DNA of 64,000 bases. It comes from Macrosoma leucophasiata. Taxonomy: Eukaryota; Arthropoda; Insecta; Lepidoptera; Hedylidae. The stretch is taken from positions 13,286,001 through 13,350,000 of the forward strand of contig JAWQUS010000026.1 of NCBI GenBank assembly GCA_036365455.1, given 5' to 3'. Under the pieces are notes generated by a model. It was not told the DNA's origin and did no database searches. It saw nothing but the letters and a program-made list of their open reading frames with translations. Shown here in pieces: positions 29,725 to 40,057 of the stretch. Both the position numbers and the translations under genes were made by a program. Position 1 is the stretch's first letter, and each line of letters opens with the position of its first letter.

Positions 29725-30002
29725 ATATATATAAAATATCCTCTTCACAATGCAACTGACAAAGACAAAGCATTCTATAGCTAAAACGTATCTAATGTAC
29801 GTTTATGAATAATGGGGTTAGAATTTCAAAGATACTTAATATAAATCATGACCTAGATAAAGCACGAGTATAATTTTATCTCAAATAAAAAACATGTTTA
29901 CGAATTCACGACCGGAAGCTCGAGTGGCTAATTAAGGAAAATACGTCTATGTATAGGTATGTATGGGATGTTGATTTCAATAATATTTTTCTCAACATGT
30001 CT

Positions 30003-30662
30003 CAAGATTTCATATGACTGAAAAAGGAGCCGTCGCCATTGCAAAATTTTCTCGACCCGGGCATCGAACCAGGGACCCCAGCGAAGTAGTAGTGCCCTGC
30101 TACTACTAGGCTAGTGAGGCAGTTATAAACGATATACATTTCATGACTGAAAAAGGAGCAGTGTCGCCATTGCAAAATTTTCTCGACCCGGGCATCGAAC
30201 CAGGGACCCCAGCGAAGTAGTAGTGCCCTGCTACTACTAGGCTAGTGAGGCAGTTATAAACGATATACATTTCATGACTGAAAAAGGAGCAGTGTCGCCA
30301 ATGCAAAATTTTCTCGACCCGGACATCGAACCAGGGAACCCCAGCGAAGTAGTAGTGCCCTGCTACTACTAGGCTAGTGAGGCAGTTATAAACGATATAC
30401 ATTTCATGACTGAAAAAGGAGCAGTGTCGCCAATGCAAAATTTTCTCGACCCGGGCATCGAACCAGGGACCCCAGCGAAGTAGCAGTGCCCTGCTACTAC
30501 TAGGGTAGTGAGGCAGTTATAAACGATATACATTTTATGACTGAAAAGGAGCAGTGTCGCCAATACAATATTTTCTCGACCCGGGCATCGAACCAGGGAA
30601 CCCCAGCGAAGTAGTAGTGCCCTGCTACTACTAGGCTAGTGAGGTGATAAACGATATACATT
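30003..30662 (-). repeat. Tandem array of five tRNA-like ~131-bp units
   Basis: GACCCCAGCGAAGTAG recurs at about 30074, 30205, 30336, 30468 and 30598. On the minus strand each unit has CTAGCCTAGTAGTAGCAGGG (A-box-like) and GGTTCGATGCC (B-box-like), related to the SINE-L head, followed by TTTTGCAATGGCGACACTGC and TTATAACTGCCTC. Units are nearly identical. A single piece of the non-tRNA part recurs at 31838-31868. The 110-codon ORF at 30438-30106 is a repeat artefact. Confidence 0.9.
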
Positions 30663-30900
30663 TTTTTAGTATTCATATTAGCAGTATTTTTTAGAAGGAC
30701 AATTATAATTACAATTACATGTTTACATCAGGACAACCTCATTATAAGGTTCTTTTTCTTACAAAGAGGTTGGACACATTAAATTGGTTAAATAGTATGT
30801 TTGAGTCAATCTTCACAATGAACGAATTGACGAAGGCAAGGGCCTAGATTTTCCGCCCCACTAGTGGCTAAACAATTATAATTATGGGTTGATTATACAT
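30663..30900. other. Unassigned AT-rich region
   Basis: No gene or repeat recognised. Confidence 0.35.
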
Positions 30901-30990
30901 AACCTTACGAATTGTTTTTATATTATTTCGCATTAACACATGCTTGTGAAATATATTTTTATTTTTAAAGAAAAATGGAAAGAAAAATTT

Positions 30991-31065
30991 GACTTCAGGC
31001 GAGACTCGAACTCGCGGCCTACTGGGAATCTAGTCCAGCCGCTCTTCCAATTGAGCTACTGAAGT
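30991..31065 (-). tRNA. tRNA-like sequence (left arm), probably a pseudogene
   Basis: 75 nt. The acceptor ACTTCAG/CTGAAGT pairs fully. The D arm is GCTC..GAGC, the T arm GCGAG-TTCGAGT-CTCGC. The anticodon stem GCTGG/CCAGT (one G-T) leaves a 9-nt loop ACTAGATTC instead of 7, so no anticodon can be read safely. Pol III A and B boxes look intact. Identical to the plus-strand copy. Confidence 0.6.
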
Positions 31066-31152
31066 CCTACCCGATTTGTCAAATTTTTCCTTCACATCTA
31101 TTGCATTGCTTTATGGTAGCAGCAGCGCCATCTATTACCAACTAACTGCAGG

Positions 31153-31227
31153 ACTTCAGTAGCTCAATTGGAAGAGCGGCTGGACTAGATTCCCAGTAGG
31201 CCGCGAGTTCGAGTCTCGCCTGAAGTC
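31153..31227 (+). tRNA. tRNA-like sequence (right arm), probably a pseudogene
   Basis: Same 75 nt as the left arm: acceptor ACTTCAG, D arm, T arm GCGAG-TTCGAGT-CTCGC; the 9-nt anticodon loop is non-standard. The two copies point towards each other's 5' ends (divergent from the spacer). More likely a tRNA-derived SINE head than a working tRNA gene. Confidence 0.6.
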
Positions 31228-31289
31228 AAATTTTTCTTTCCATTTTTCTTTAAAAATAAAAATAAAACCTTACGAATTAATATTAAAAA

Positions 31290-31584
31290 ATATTCTACTG
31301 GTGGTAGAGCTCCTTACGGAGCTCGCGGGCGTAGGCCGCCACCGACCACCGCATTACCTAATATACTTGCCGCTAAATGGCAGTGTTCAGCACTATCGTG
31401 TTCCGGTCAGGTGGTAGTGTACGGTAATGTAATTTCGGGCACAGAGGCATAAAACCTTAGGCCTCAGGAGTGGTAACGCATCTGCATTTTGACCTTGGTC
31501 TTTGTGTAAGTGACTATAGACTGCAGTCATCACTTAAAATCAATGTGAACTGCATGCTTGTTAACCACTTCCATTACATAAAAA
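31290..31584 (+). mobile_element. FamA, full length
   Basis: TCTACTGGTGGTAGAGCTCC to TTCCATTACATAAAAAAA, with a short duplication ACCGACCACCGC in the head region. Confidence 0.85.
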
Positions 31585-31837
31585 AATATATAGTATACAA
31601 ATTGGAAGAGCCTTACCAATTTCATACTGGCTTAGCGAATACTTTATGCAATCGTGTGTACAAGGGCTATATAGTTCATATTAATGGCAAGTAAATACTG
31701 TAGCCCAGCAATTCCCATTTCCCAGGTCACGACCCGGTACCAAGCCATCAAAATAAAGTACCGGGTACAACAATGCCGCCTTATTTTAAAATTATTACCT
31801 CATGTTCGATATACGCATCGTAAATATTACACGGCTG

Positions 31838-31868
31838 TCTGAAAAAGAGCAGTGTCGCCAATGCAAAA
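31838..31868. repeat. Fragment of the 131-bp array unit
   Basis: GAGCAGTGTCGCCAATGCAA matches the non-tRNA part of the units at 30003-30662. Confidence 0.6.
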
Positions 31869-31966
31869 TTTCTGATTCCCCGCTACTTGAGCCAAATTCC
31901 CAGAATTTCCCCGCTTCATTTCATCGAGGCCAGAAAGTAACTATAACTAAAAGTACTTACGTTAAA

Positions 31967-32277
31967 CTGCCTCAGTAGCGTAGTGGTAGCAGGCCACTAC
32001 TACGCTGGGGGTCCTGGGTTCGATTCCCGGATCGGGGACTATCAGAGATAACGGCTTAAAATCCTTTATCTCTGGTTCTATTGGGATTTTTCCATTTACT
32101 GGAAGTGTCCCAGTACCTTGGAGTTTGGTAATGTGCCCGGAGATGGCAACAGGTTCGCCACCTGTTACATGGGCCAAAACGTAACCGGCGCGAGTCGTGT
32201 GTGTTTGTATGTATGCTTGAATGCATGCATTTACCTCTGCCTACCCCTTCGGGGATTACAGGCGTGAAGTTACGTTT
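31967..32277 (+). mobile_element. SINE-L, full length, 13-bp target duplication
   Basis: Reference copy: head CTGCCTCAGTAGCGTAGTGG with A box, B box GGGTTCGATTCCC at 32016-32028, body CTATCAGAGATAACGG, CACCTGTTACATGGGCC, 3' end ACCCCTTCGGGGATTACAGG then CGTGAAGTTACG. Flanked by TACTTACGTTAAA at 31954-31966 and 32278-32290. No coding; the minus-strand 71-codon ORF is antisense. Confidence 0.95.
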
Positions 32278-32570
32278 TACTTACGTTAAAAATGACTTAA
32301 CATTGTGTAAATTCTGTAACACACTTAATATTTGACATCGCAAAAGCCTCATTAAACTAAAAAGATATTTAAAAGCGAATGAATCTTCGGGTAGATTATA
32401 TAAAAATCATTTTTCTTTAAAATAATCGAGATAAATAGTAAACATATTTTTATTTCAATGAGTGTAGCTCGCTAAAACCTAAGAACACGCCATCAAGAAA
32501 CCTGTTAAGTAATCACTTAACACTCGCACTTGTTATTAAGAAAATTTATCAGACTGTCTGTCGATTTGTC

Positions 32571-33045
32571 GTTGCAGCGAATATCCAGTGGCCAGGCTTT
32601 TAGGAACATCGACACTTTTTCTTTCAGTGTTTGTATCTCATTCGTGTCTCGCGAATTTCGTTGCATCGAATATATTGTGGCCAGGCTGTTAGGAATTATT
32701 ATTGTTAGGTTAATACCACACTTTTTCTTTCTGTGCTTGTATTTCATTCAAGTCTGGCGATTTTGCGTTGCAGCAAATATCAAGTGGCCAGGCTGTTAGG
32801 AACATCGACACTTTTTCTTTCAGTGCTTGTATCTCATTCGTGTCTCACGATTTTTCTTTGCAGCGAATATCCAGTTGCCAGGCTGTTAAGAATTGTTCGC
32901 TTATATCCACACTTTTTCTTTCAGTGTTTGCATCTCATTCGCGTCGGGCGATTTTTCGTTGAAGCGAATATCCAGTGGCCAGGCTGTTAGGAATTGTTCG
33001 CATAAATCCACACTTTTTCTTTTACTGTTGTATCTTAATTGGATA
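32571..33045. repeat. Five-unit minisatellite with alternating unit lengths
   Basis: Units starting GTTGCAGCGAATATCCAGTG at about 32571, 32660, 32767, 32857 and 32958 (spacings 89, 107, 90 and 101). Short units carry GGAACATCGACAC, long ones GGAATTGTTCGCATAAATCC or similar. Each ends CACTTTTTCTTTCAGTG..TGTATCTCATTCG. The overlapping ORFs are repeat artefacts. Confidence 0.9.
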
Positions 33046-33351
33046 AGCGGACTTATAACTTTCTTTTCTGAAACTCAAATGTCCAGTTCGTTCCAATAAA
33101 AACATTTCAGCTTGAAATATTAAATCCGTCCGACTACAACTATAAATAAGAGCCGAGTAAAAAATTGGTTTATCCTCTTCTTCAGCACTCAGATTGCATT
33201 ATTGATATTGATTGTTGTTGAAAGTGGAAGGGTGGAAGAGGTTTGGGGCAAGATAGAAACGGCAGCGATTATCGTTTTTATGGTCAGTGGAGTTCAACAC
33301 CGTAAGCATTTACTTATGAATTGTTTCACCTGATATATATTTTTTTGGGTT

Positions 33352-33478
33352 AAATCCGTCTGTTTGTACGTCTGTCTGTCCGTCCGTCTGTTTGTCCGTC
33401 TGTCCATATGTCTGTCGGTTCGGTACGTCTGTCTGTCCGTCCGTCTGTCTATCCGTCCGTCTGTCCGTCCGTCTATTC
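33352..33478. repeat. (GTCT/GTCC)n array
   Basis: About 120 bp of GTCTGTCCGTCC-type tetramers with interruptions; simple sequence. Confidence 0.9.
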
Positions 33479-34090
33479 GTAGCTTAGCTGAGAGATTGTT
33501 TGTGTAACTGTCTGTAATGTGGCAACAAAATACAATTTAATAATGCCAAGAATTCCAACAAAGTGGAAAAATAAAATATACAAAAATATTTTTCTTTGGT
33601 ATCTCCTTTACTAGTAAGGATGTTTTTCTTGTACAGTATGTATTGAAGGGTGTCGTTTGATAGGTATTTAAAAAAGTTAAAAGTTTTAGTTGGGTGAATA
33701 AAAAAAAAAAATTTATTGCTTCGTTTGTGTAGCAATAAAACTTATTTAACGAAAGATGACACATTGAATAAAAGGAGAAACTTTTGTGACACTTTTTTTA
33801 TTTCTAAAAAAAAATTATGCTTAAAATAAAAAAATAAAAATCTTTGAAATAATATTAAGAAATAATAATATGAAACCATCGATTTCTTCGAGATTTGGAC
33901 CAAACTACAAAAAATATAGATTTATTGGTCGTGATAGGTCACGTCACAAGGTGTCTGTGACCTGTCAGCCGTTGATGGAGTTGAACAAACCACTGCTATA
34001 CTCATTTTAGTATTTATTATATTGTAAAATGGCTTCTGCATTATCTTTTTTTATTTTATGTATTTGAAGTGGCTATGTATTTGAAGTGGC
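33479..34090. other. Unassigned AT-rich region
   Basis: No gene or repeat recognised. Minus-strand ORFs at 33484-33764 are Phe/Lys/Asn-rich and without motif. Confidence 0.35.
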
Positions 34091-34091
34091 T

Positions 34092-34147
34092 GGTAATTCT
34101 GTGGTGCCTACGCCCGCGAGCTCCGTCACTGGAGCTCTACCACTAGA
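34092..34147 (-). mobile_element. FamA head fragment
   Basis: TCTGTGGTGCCTACGCCCGC then GAGCTCCGTCACTGGAGCTC, TACCACTAG. Confidence 0.75.
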
Positions 34148-34149
34148 AA

Positions 34150-34330
34150 ATCTTCTTATCTATCTCTATATATATATGTATTAAATTCTTGTGTCAAAAT
34201 GTAAAGTTACCATACTCCTCCGGAACGGCTTTACCAATTCTCATGAAATTTTGTGTGACTATTGGGTAGGTCTAAGAATCAGCCAATTTTTAATCTGTTT
34301 TCTAATGTTATATAATTAAATAATATCTTT
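34150..34330 (+). repeat. Possible interspersed repeat (TTCTCATGAAATTTTG type)
   Basis: CGGAACGGCTTTACCAATTC then TCATGAAATTTTGTGTGACT resembles the lepidopteran repeat also seen near 53800-54190. The boundaries are unclear. Confidence 0.4.
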
Positions 34331-35404
34331 AAAGTGGTTCGATCGCAGTTTCCTAATATTTTTATTACCGACATGTATGAAAAAATAACTTACATACTTG
34401 GTTATTTAAATAGAGATTCCATTAAATAATAGAGTATTGTTAACATTGACATAATAATAACATTAAACATTCTATAATTTTACAGATAAAAACAAACTGT
34501 ATCAAAAAGTTCTACCAATGTGATCTACCAGTTCTTTCGCACGAAATCACTCATGATTACCCAAATTGCATTCGCAAAAAAGGTAATTACACCTATCTGC
34601 ACATAAAAGAACATAAAACAAATGTCTCTTCCGTCGGAGGGCAATAAAGGCGAAATTAGCATCGCTTGTTAAAATTAATGAACCTTATGTGCTGACAGCG
34701 CCATCTATCTAGCTAATGAGAACCGGCTCGAATGACCCTTGCCGCCGATGTAGGGTTAGATAGTGGGGGCCTTTTTATCGGGTTTTGTCGGGATTTATAG
34801 ATACAATTTTGCGGAGAATCTGATTGAATTAATTTGTTGCTTTTTACGCTTGGTTTGCTTTATACGGTTGTTTAAATTGATTATGATTGTGAGTTTAACC
34901 CACCTTGTCCCTTAGAAAAAGTGTTTCAGTTTCAAAAATGTCTTGTATTTAAATTAGCACTCTACAATTTGTAAGGTACTCAATATTTTTTTTAATCTAA
35001 ATTTATTAAAACTACTTAATGTAGTAAATGTCATATTTTTTTTTCAGTAACATAATGCGAGTGAATTTAGGAATTAAAGAAATGGGAAGATAAATTTGAC
35101 TTTTGATTCAACCGATTCAGGATCGGAAAGACTTTCTTACATATCAATTTAAAAATTGTTCAATAGCAGATATTTAAAAAAATATTGCTAAACTTTGACT
35201 TCTGAGTTTAGAAAATTTTAAAATAAATGCAATCCAATTCTGTAAAACTTGAATCGCGATCCTTTGAAAAATCCAGGTCAGAATATGTAGGTATGTAGAA
35301 TTATCTGGATTTGGATGCGCAATGCAGGCATACATCGGAATTTATTTTAAAATATCGTTTATTCTTTAAAGCTTGACTTCGTTGCGTTTTATAAGATAAC
35401 ATTT
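34331..35404. other. Unassigned region
   Basis: About 1.07 kb, AT-rich, with no convincing gene or repeat. It may be single-copy DNA. Confidence 0.35.
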
Positions 35405-35700
35405 TAACGTAACTTCCCGGCTGTAATCCCCAAAGGGAAAAGAGGGCTAGGCAGAGGTAAATGCATGCGTTCAAGCATACATGCAAACACCCATGATGCG
35501 TTTTGACCCATGTAACAGTTGCGAACACCTCCGGGCACATTACCAAACTCCAAGGTACCGACAAACTTTAAGAAAATGGAAAAATCCCACTGGAACCAAA
35601 GATAAAAGACTTTACACCGTCATCTATGATAGCCCCCGACCCAGAAATTGAACCCCAGCGAAGTAGTAGTGGCCTTAAATTTGGCTACTGAGGCAATAGA
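35405..35700 (-). mobile_element. SINE-L, diverged
   Basis: CGTAACTTCCCGGCTGTAAT to GGCTACTGAGGCAATAG. An insertion AAAGAGGG lies in the 3' hairpin and there is loss of CCAGGA beside the B box. Older than 31967-32277. Confidence 0.8.
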
Positions 35701-35730
35701 AGTAGTAGGTACGTTTCAACTGGCCTTTCC

Positions 35731-35871
35731 TGAGGCATAACACCTTAGGCCTCAGGAGTGGTAACGCATCTTGACCTTGGTCTTTGTGTGGGTGTCGATA
35801 GGCTGCAGTCATCACTTAACATCAATGTGAACTGCAAGCTTGTTTGCCACTTCCATTACATTAAAAAAAAA
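35731..35871 (+). mobile_element. FamA 3' half
   Basis: GAGGCATAACACCTTAGGCC to TTCCATTACATTAAAAAAAA; a small deletion in the GCATCT..TTGACC region. Confidence 0.8.
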
Positions 35872-35889
35872 TCGTCTACATCACCGTCA

Positions 35890-36240
35890 CACATGATGAG
35901 AATATCGTAAAGGCCGAAAAAGACCAGGAAATTAGATATCTTGATCTGGCTCACGAGGCCGCTATGCAGGATTCGGCAATCATTGTGCCGATAGTCGTAT
36001 CGGGGAACGGGCTAATAGCAAAGAACCGAGACCAACACCTGAATAAGCTCTCGCTAGGTGGTTGGATCAAGGCTCTGATACAGAAAGCAGGTCCCTGTCT
36101 CTGTGTCCCTAACCACCGACGGCTTGGACCCTGCTCCCGGTATCGGCGGGACACTGTTATATTTTTATTTAAATTCCACGTGGATTTTTGTCCCGAGGTG
36201 CGAGCTAGACTACTTAGTAAGAATCATCACCTGATTCAAG
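35890..36240 (+). mobile_element. Non-LTR retrotransposon ORF C-terminal fragment (R2-like annotation)
   Basis: In one frame VKAEKDQEIRYLDLAHEAAM, then DSAIIVPIVVSGNGLIAK, then DQHLNKLSLGGWIKALIQKA. The block YLDLAHE...IIVPIVVS.NGLIAK..DQHL..LSLG.WIK is, from memory, the end of a common insect non-LTR reverse-transcriptase protein. Four or five residues seem to be missing between AAM and DSA, and the end after QKAG is off frame. FamA ends immediately before it. Confidence 0.75.
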
Positions 36241-36608
36241 AAAAAAAAAATGATAGCTCCTACTTTAACTCCATAAAGTTAAAACATAGCTCGAGCTCCA
36301 GCAGCCGGAAATGCGTTTACCTATCTTACTTTTATATGACGCCAAAAAAAAAAGTATTCAATGAATACACCAGTGGGCATAAATATTTTAATTAATTTTC
36401 AACCGTATTCAAGCCAAATTACTAACATGTTACATACAAGATAAAACGAAACAAACAAAAACCCAACGGACATCGCAAAAATGCGAATTATTCTAATCTG
36501 ATTGAGTATAAAAGCCGAGAATCAATTTCGGTTGATGTGAATGACCCAGTTTCCTTTCAGTAAAATACCAGGGTTTAAGATATATTTTTTAAATTGCTAT
36601 TTCCCAAG
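36241..36608. other. Unassigned region
   Basis: AT-rich; no feature recognised. Confidence 0.35.
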
Positions 36609-36609
36609 A

Positions 36610-36922
36610 CTACGTAATGAAAGTGGCAAACAAGCATGCGGTTCACATTGATGTTAAGTGATGACTGCAGCCTATAGACACCTACACAAAGACTTGACAG
36701 ACTAGACTACTACTTGACTAGACTTGAGGTCAAAATGCAGATGCGCTACCACTCCTGAGGCCAAAGGCGCTATACCTCTGTGCCGGAAATCAGAGGGCCG
36801 TACATTGACTGGGCCACCTGACCGGAACACGATAGTGCTGAACACTACCGTTTAGCGGCAAGTATATAATGTAATGCGGTGGTGCCTACGCCCGCGAGCT
36901 ACGTCACTGGAGCTCTACCAAA
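36610..36922 (-). mobile_element. FamA with small insertions
   Basis: ACGTAATGAAAGTGGCAAAC to GGAGCTCTACC. An insertion ACTTGACAGACTAG..TTGACTAG near 36692-36722 contains short inverse repeats, and GACTGGGC was added near 36807. Confidence 0.8.
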
Positions 36923-37099
36923 TGTAAAGTAAAATGTATGTAAAAGTCTCATCACATCAGCCGAAAGATATTCACGGCTGAACCGAAGCCTCCCCATAAA
37001 GAGGATGTGTCACAACCATCACGCTTGACATGCATTAATTTACTTTGCTTGTTTTTGACGTGTCATAAGAGGTGCCTGTACCTAAATGAATAAATGAGT

Positions 37100-37298
37100 T
37101 TCTGATTGACGATTGCGTTTGCGGTAGTTTTATCGCAGGATGCTGCTGCTGATCTTGCGTTATTGCACTTACTACCGCCCCATTTGGAATGGTTTGACCT
37201 CCATTGTTCGTTTGACTGACTGCACTAGTGGAAGAGTTCACTTCCAGTAATAGAAAATTATTGCACTAGTTAGCGGTGGGTTTGTCACGCCCGACGCC
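37100..37298. repeat. Dispersed repeat T, copy 3 (uninterrupted)
   Basis: TTTGCGGTAGTTTTATCGCA, TTATTGCACTTACTACCGCC, CCATTGTTCGTTTGACTGAC, GTTAGCGGTGGGTTTGTCAC. This gives the unit order used to read the split copy at 20948-21440. Confidence 0.65.
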
Positions 37299-37301
37299 AG
37301 A

Positions 37302-37473
37302 AAAATGTACGGCCCTATAATTTCCGGCACAGAGGCATAACACCTTAGGCCTCAGGAGTGGCAACGCATCTGTATTTTGAAATTGGTCTCTGTGTGGGTG
37401 TCTATAGGCTGCAGTCTTCACTTAAAATCAATGTGAACTGCATGCTTGTTTGCCACTTCCAATACATAAAAAA
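37302..37473 (+). mobile_element. FamA 3' half, with a second 3' piece behind
   Basis: ATGTACGGCCCTATAATTTC to TTCCAATACATAAAAAAA. A short FamB-like 3' piece (TTACTTACCATTGATGTTCA..TTGTTTGCC) follows at about 37503-37545. Confidence 0.8.
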
Positions 37474-37545
37474 ATAATAATGTAAGCTTACACGCTGCGA
37501 TTTTTACTTACCATTGATGTTCATGTTCCTTGTTTGCCATTTTAA

Positions 37546-38334
37546 TAACACAAATGTTAATAACAATATAAAAAGACCTTGTTCATTGTACATTATCAAT
37601 AAAATTCTAAGTATTGACCCTACCGTATTTAATTCTATACCCGGCTGCAGATCACGACCCCATTCAAATGACCAAAAACCTGTGAAGATAGAATCATAAA
37701 ATCTTTTAAATTTCATAAAACACCGTCCGTTATCAAGCGACCAACTGTCCCTACTTTACATCCATAAAACTCATACATATGTATGTTAGTATTTGGCATT
37801 ACACAGGACCCTTTTCGGGACCTCTGATAGAATCAAGGGGCCTCTGTTATTATAGGCGATTCGTAAGCATACCCTTTCACACAAATGTATAAACATACGT
37901 AAAGATTGCACACATGTAGATCTATCTCTTTACTGTAATGGAATATTTATTGACAAGAGCTCAGTTGACCATTTTTAGGGTTCCATGGGCAAATAAAGAG
38001 TGAAAAATTTATTAAAATGTAAAGCTGTAGTTTTAATGAAAAAGTTTTAAGCCAAAGCATTTACTTAATGGCTCTTCACTTACTAATATAAGAATCTTGT
38101 TCGTTTAATTCATTTAAAAAAAAACATTTTTCCTACGACAATGACCATTTGAGCTTACGTATATATCTGTCCAATTCCCATATTTTTCTTTAATAGACAC
38201 CTACCGGGCATATCACCAGATATTTATTGTACAAGATTTAATGGCGCAACATGAACGTCACCCGCAAAATTGCGGTGTGATGAGCGACATTGGACATTTG
38301 TCGTGTACACAGAATTAATGTACTCGGCAAAATT
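37546..38334. other. Unassigned region
   Basis: No gene or repeat recognised apart from a lone AGGGTTCCATGGGCA near 37977, which may be a decayed repeat end. Confidence 0.35.
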
Positions 38335-38625
38335 CTGTTTATTGACTTGTTAACTGGAATTAAGCAGATGAATCCGTTACTCTCTGAGGTGACGCGGATT
38401 CAAAGCGAAACTTTGTTAACTTTATTGATGATGTACTTGCGTTTGATGAAAGTTACACATTCTGGGAGTCGAGATTAAATTGCTTCAATCTTGGTGCGTT
38501 TCCTTTGCCAGCTCTGTTGAATATTATAAAAGTGACTGAATAACATTTTATTGTAAGTTATATTAAATAGCAATGGTAAAATTTTGATTATTCTAGACTC
38601 GAAAATTTTGAAGTTGCTTTGGATC
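38335..38625 (+). repeat. ~340-360-bp tandem duplication, unit 1
   Basis: TTATTGACTTGTTAACTGGA, CGGATTCAAAGCGAAACTTT, GATGATGTACTTGCGTTTGA, GAGATTAAATTGCTTCAATC and AAAATTTTGATTATTCTAGA recur in the same order at 38680-38985. A 62-codon ORF (38290-38478) is not preserved in unit 2. Confidence 0.8.
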
Positions 38626-38679
38626 ACGAAAACAATTGGTACAACATTTCTAAAAACGGAAGATTTTCATTCATTTATG

Positions 38680-38985
38680 GATATTGACTTGTTAGCTGAA
38701 ATTCAGTGGACGAAAGCGAAGAATCCGTCAATGTCATTTAGATGACACGGATTCAAAGCGAGACTTTGTTAACTTTATGGATGATGTACTTGCGTTTGAT
38801 GATAATTACATATTCTGCGAGTAAAGATTAAATTGCGTCAATCCTAATGCGTCGTTTGCCGCTGACAATGTTAACTATAAAAAGTTGTGATTAAGTCACT
38901 TACTTTTTAATTAGAGTATCTTGAAATATGCATAGTAAAATTTTGATCATTCTGAACTCGAAAATCTTGAAAGTTTGGATCAAAT
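38680..38985 (+). repeat. ~340-360-bp tandem duplication, unit 2
   Basis: ATATTGACTTGTTAGCTGAA, CGGATTCAAAGCGAGACTTT, GATGATGTACTTGCGTTTGA, AAAATTTTGATCATTCTGAA. Offsets to unit 1 grow from 342 to 360 because of indels. Identity unknown. Confidence 0.8.
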
Positions 38986-39059
38986 GGAGATTAGTGCTAT
39001 TTTTTTTTTCAATCTTAATCAATAAAGTATTAAAAACCTGAGAAAGTAAAAGTCTAAAG

Positions 39060-39244
39060 CAGTGATTCCCAAAGTGGTCCATATAGACCCCCTGGGGTCC
39101 ATGGGACTCGATGGGGTCTACGTAGGCGTGAATAAAATTTGGAAATATGCGAATGTGATATAAATGTAGCAAGGAGGGGGGGTACACGAAAACCAGAAAA
39201 AAATTGAAAGGGGTCTACAAGAAAAAATAGTTTGGGAACCTCTG
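39060..39244. mobile_element. hAT-type MITE with 8-bp target duplication
   Basis: 185 bp. Ends CAGTGATTCCCAAAGTGG and (inverse) CAGAGGTTCCCAAACTATT are the CAGNGNTTCCCAAA.T type known from hAT elements. GTCTAAAG is duplicated exactly at 39052-39059 and 39245-39252 (8 bp, as for hAT). The interior lacks a transposase, so it is non-autonomous. Confidence 0.95.
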
Positions 39245-39252
39245 GTCTAAAG

Positions 39253-40057
39253 CAACACTTCTTCTAATTGCTCACAAGCACTTTGTAAACGACTGATAAA
39301 TGTCGTTACGAGGAAATCGGGAAAAAAATCTATATCGAATAAATATTGGTGTTAATATTGTTACAAGCTTATTTTGTCAATTTTTTGATCTCCTGATTTT
39401 CGGATTATTGGATCCAGAAGAAAAGCAAAAATAAAGCACAGACAAATGCAAAACATCCCCTCGAAATGTTTTAGGAGTGTGTGCCATGCCTGAAAAAGAA
39501 TTCGTTCTATTTAAAAATAGGCAAACATTTGCGAGATCATGTTATGTCCATATTAATAATGTTTACGTTTGTTTTTGTTACAGGTAAAAGGAATGCTGAT
39601 ATTATCAAATATTCATACTTGAATGTAAGTTTTGCCTTTAGGTTTTATCCCAGGTTGTGGGTTTACAAACTTTAACAATATTAATAAAAAAGTAAAATAT
39701 ATTCAAGTCATTAACAATGCTTCTACAGCTTAACAAACACAGATAAAACAGAGTCATTTGTTATCTGATTGTTTTGTTAAGGGCTCAACTTTGAGACGTG
39801 CTCTACGACACTTTTTTGAATAATTAAATACGCCCGTTGTATCAAAATAATATGATTGGACTTATCACAACAGATTGAAAAAAATAAAATCGAAAACGAA
39901 ATAATTCCAACACTTTGAACCGAACATCTACGTCCTGACTGTTAAATATTAGGTACATTCTGTATTTAATTTTCTCATTTTAAAGTATTGCCATTATTAA
40001 GTTTTGAATTTGGTATAATTTTTATAAAATATATCAAATTACTGCTACCACTACGCT
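39253..40057. other. Unassigned region
   Basis: About 800 bp without recognised features. The 64-codon ORF at 39481-39675 shows no motif. Confidence 0.35.

Larger units (their letters stand above)
30914..31265. mobile_element. Retroposon-like insert with a tRNA-like inverted pair and 13-bp target duplication
   Basis: Arms 30954-31068 and 31150-31264 are exact reverse complements over 115 bp, with an 81-bp spacer. Each arm holds one tRNA-like sequence plus an A/T-rich trailer. AACCTTACGAATT flanks the unit at 30901-30913 and 31266-31278. A fragment of the same trailer and tRNA end lies at 50340-50386, so it is a dispersed family. Confidence 0.85.

Noticed and set aside
30106..30563. 110- and 64-codon ORFs with repeated peptides
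   Set aside because: Antisense or accidental frames through the tRNA-like tandem array.
30003..30662. CRISPR-like array
   Set aside because: Units are contiguous and alike along their whole length with no unique spacers, and the genome is eukaryotic.
32530..33099. Overlapping ORFs with similar Phe/Ser-rich peptides
   Set aside because: Products of the minisatellite units in several frames; no start context or motif.
33352..33478. Telomere-like or functional tetramer array
   Set aside because: GTCT/GTCC repeats are ordinary simple sequence; insect telomere repeats are TTAGG.
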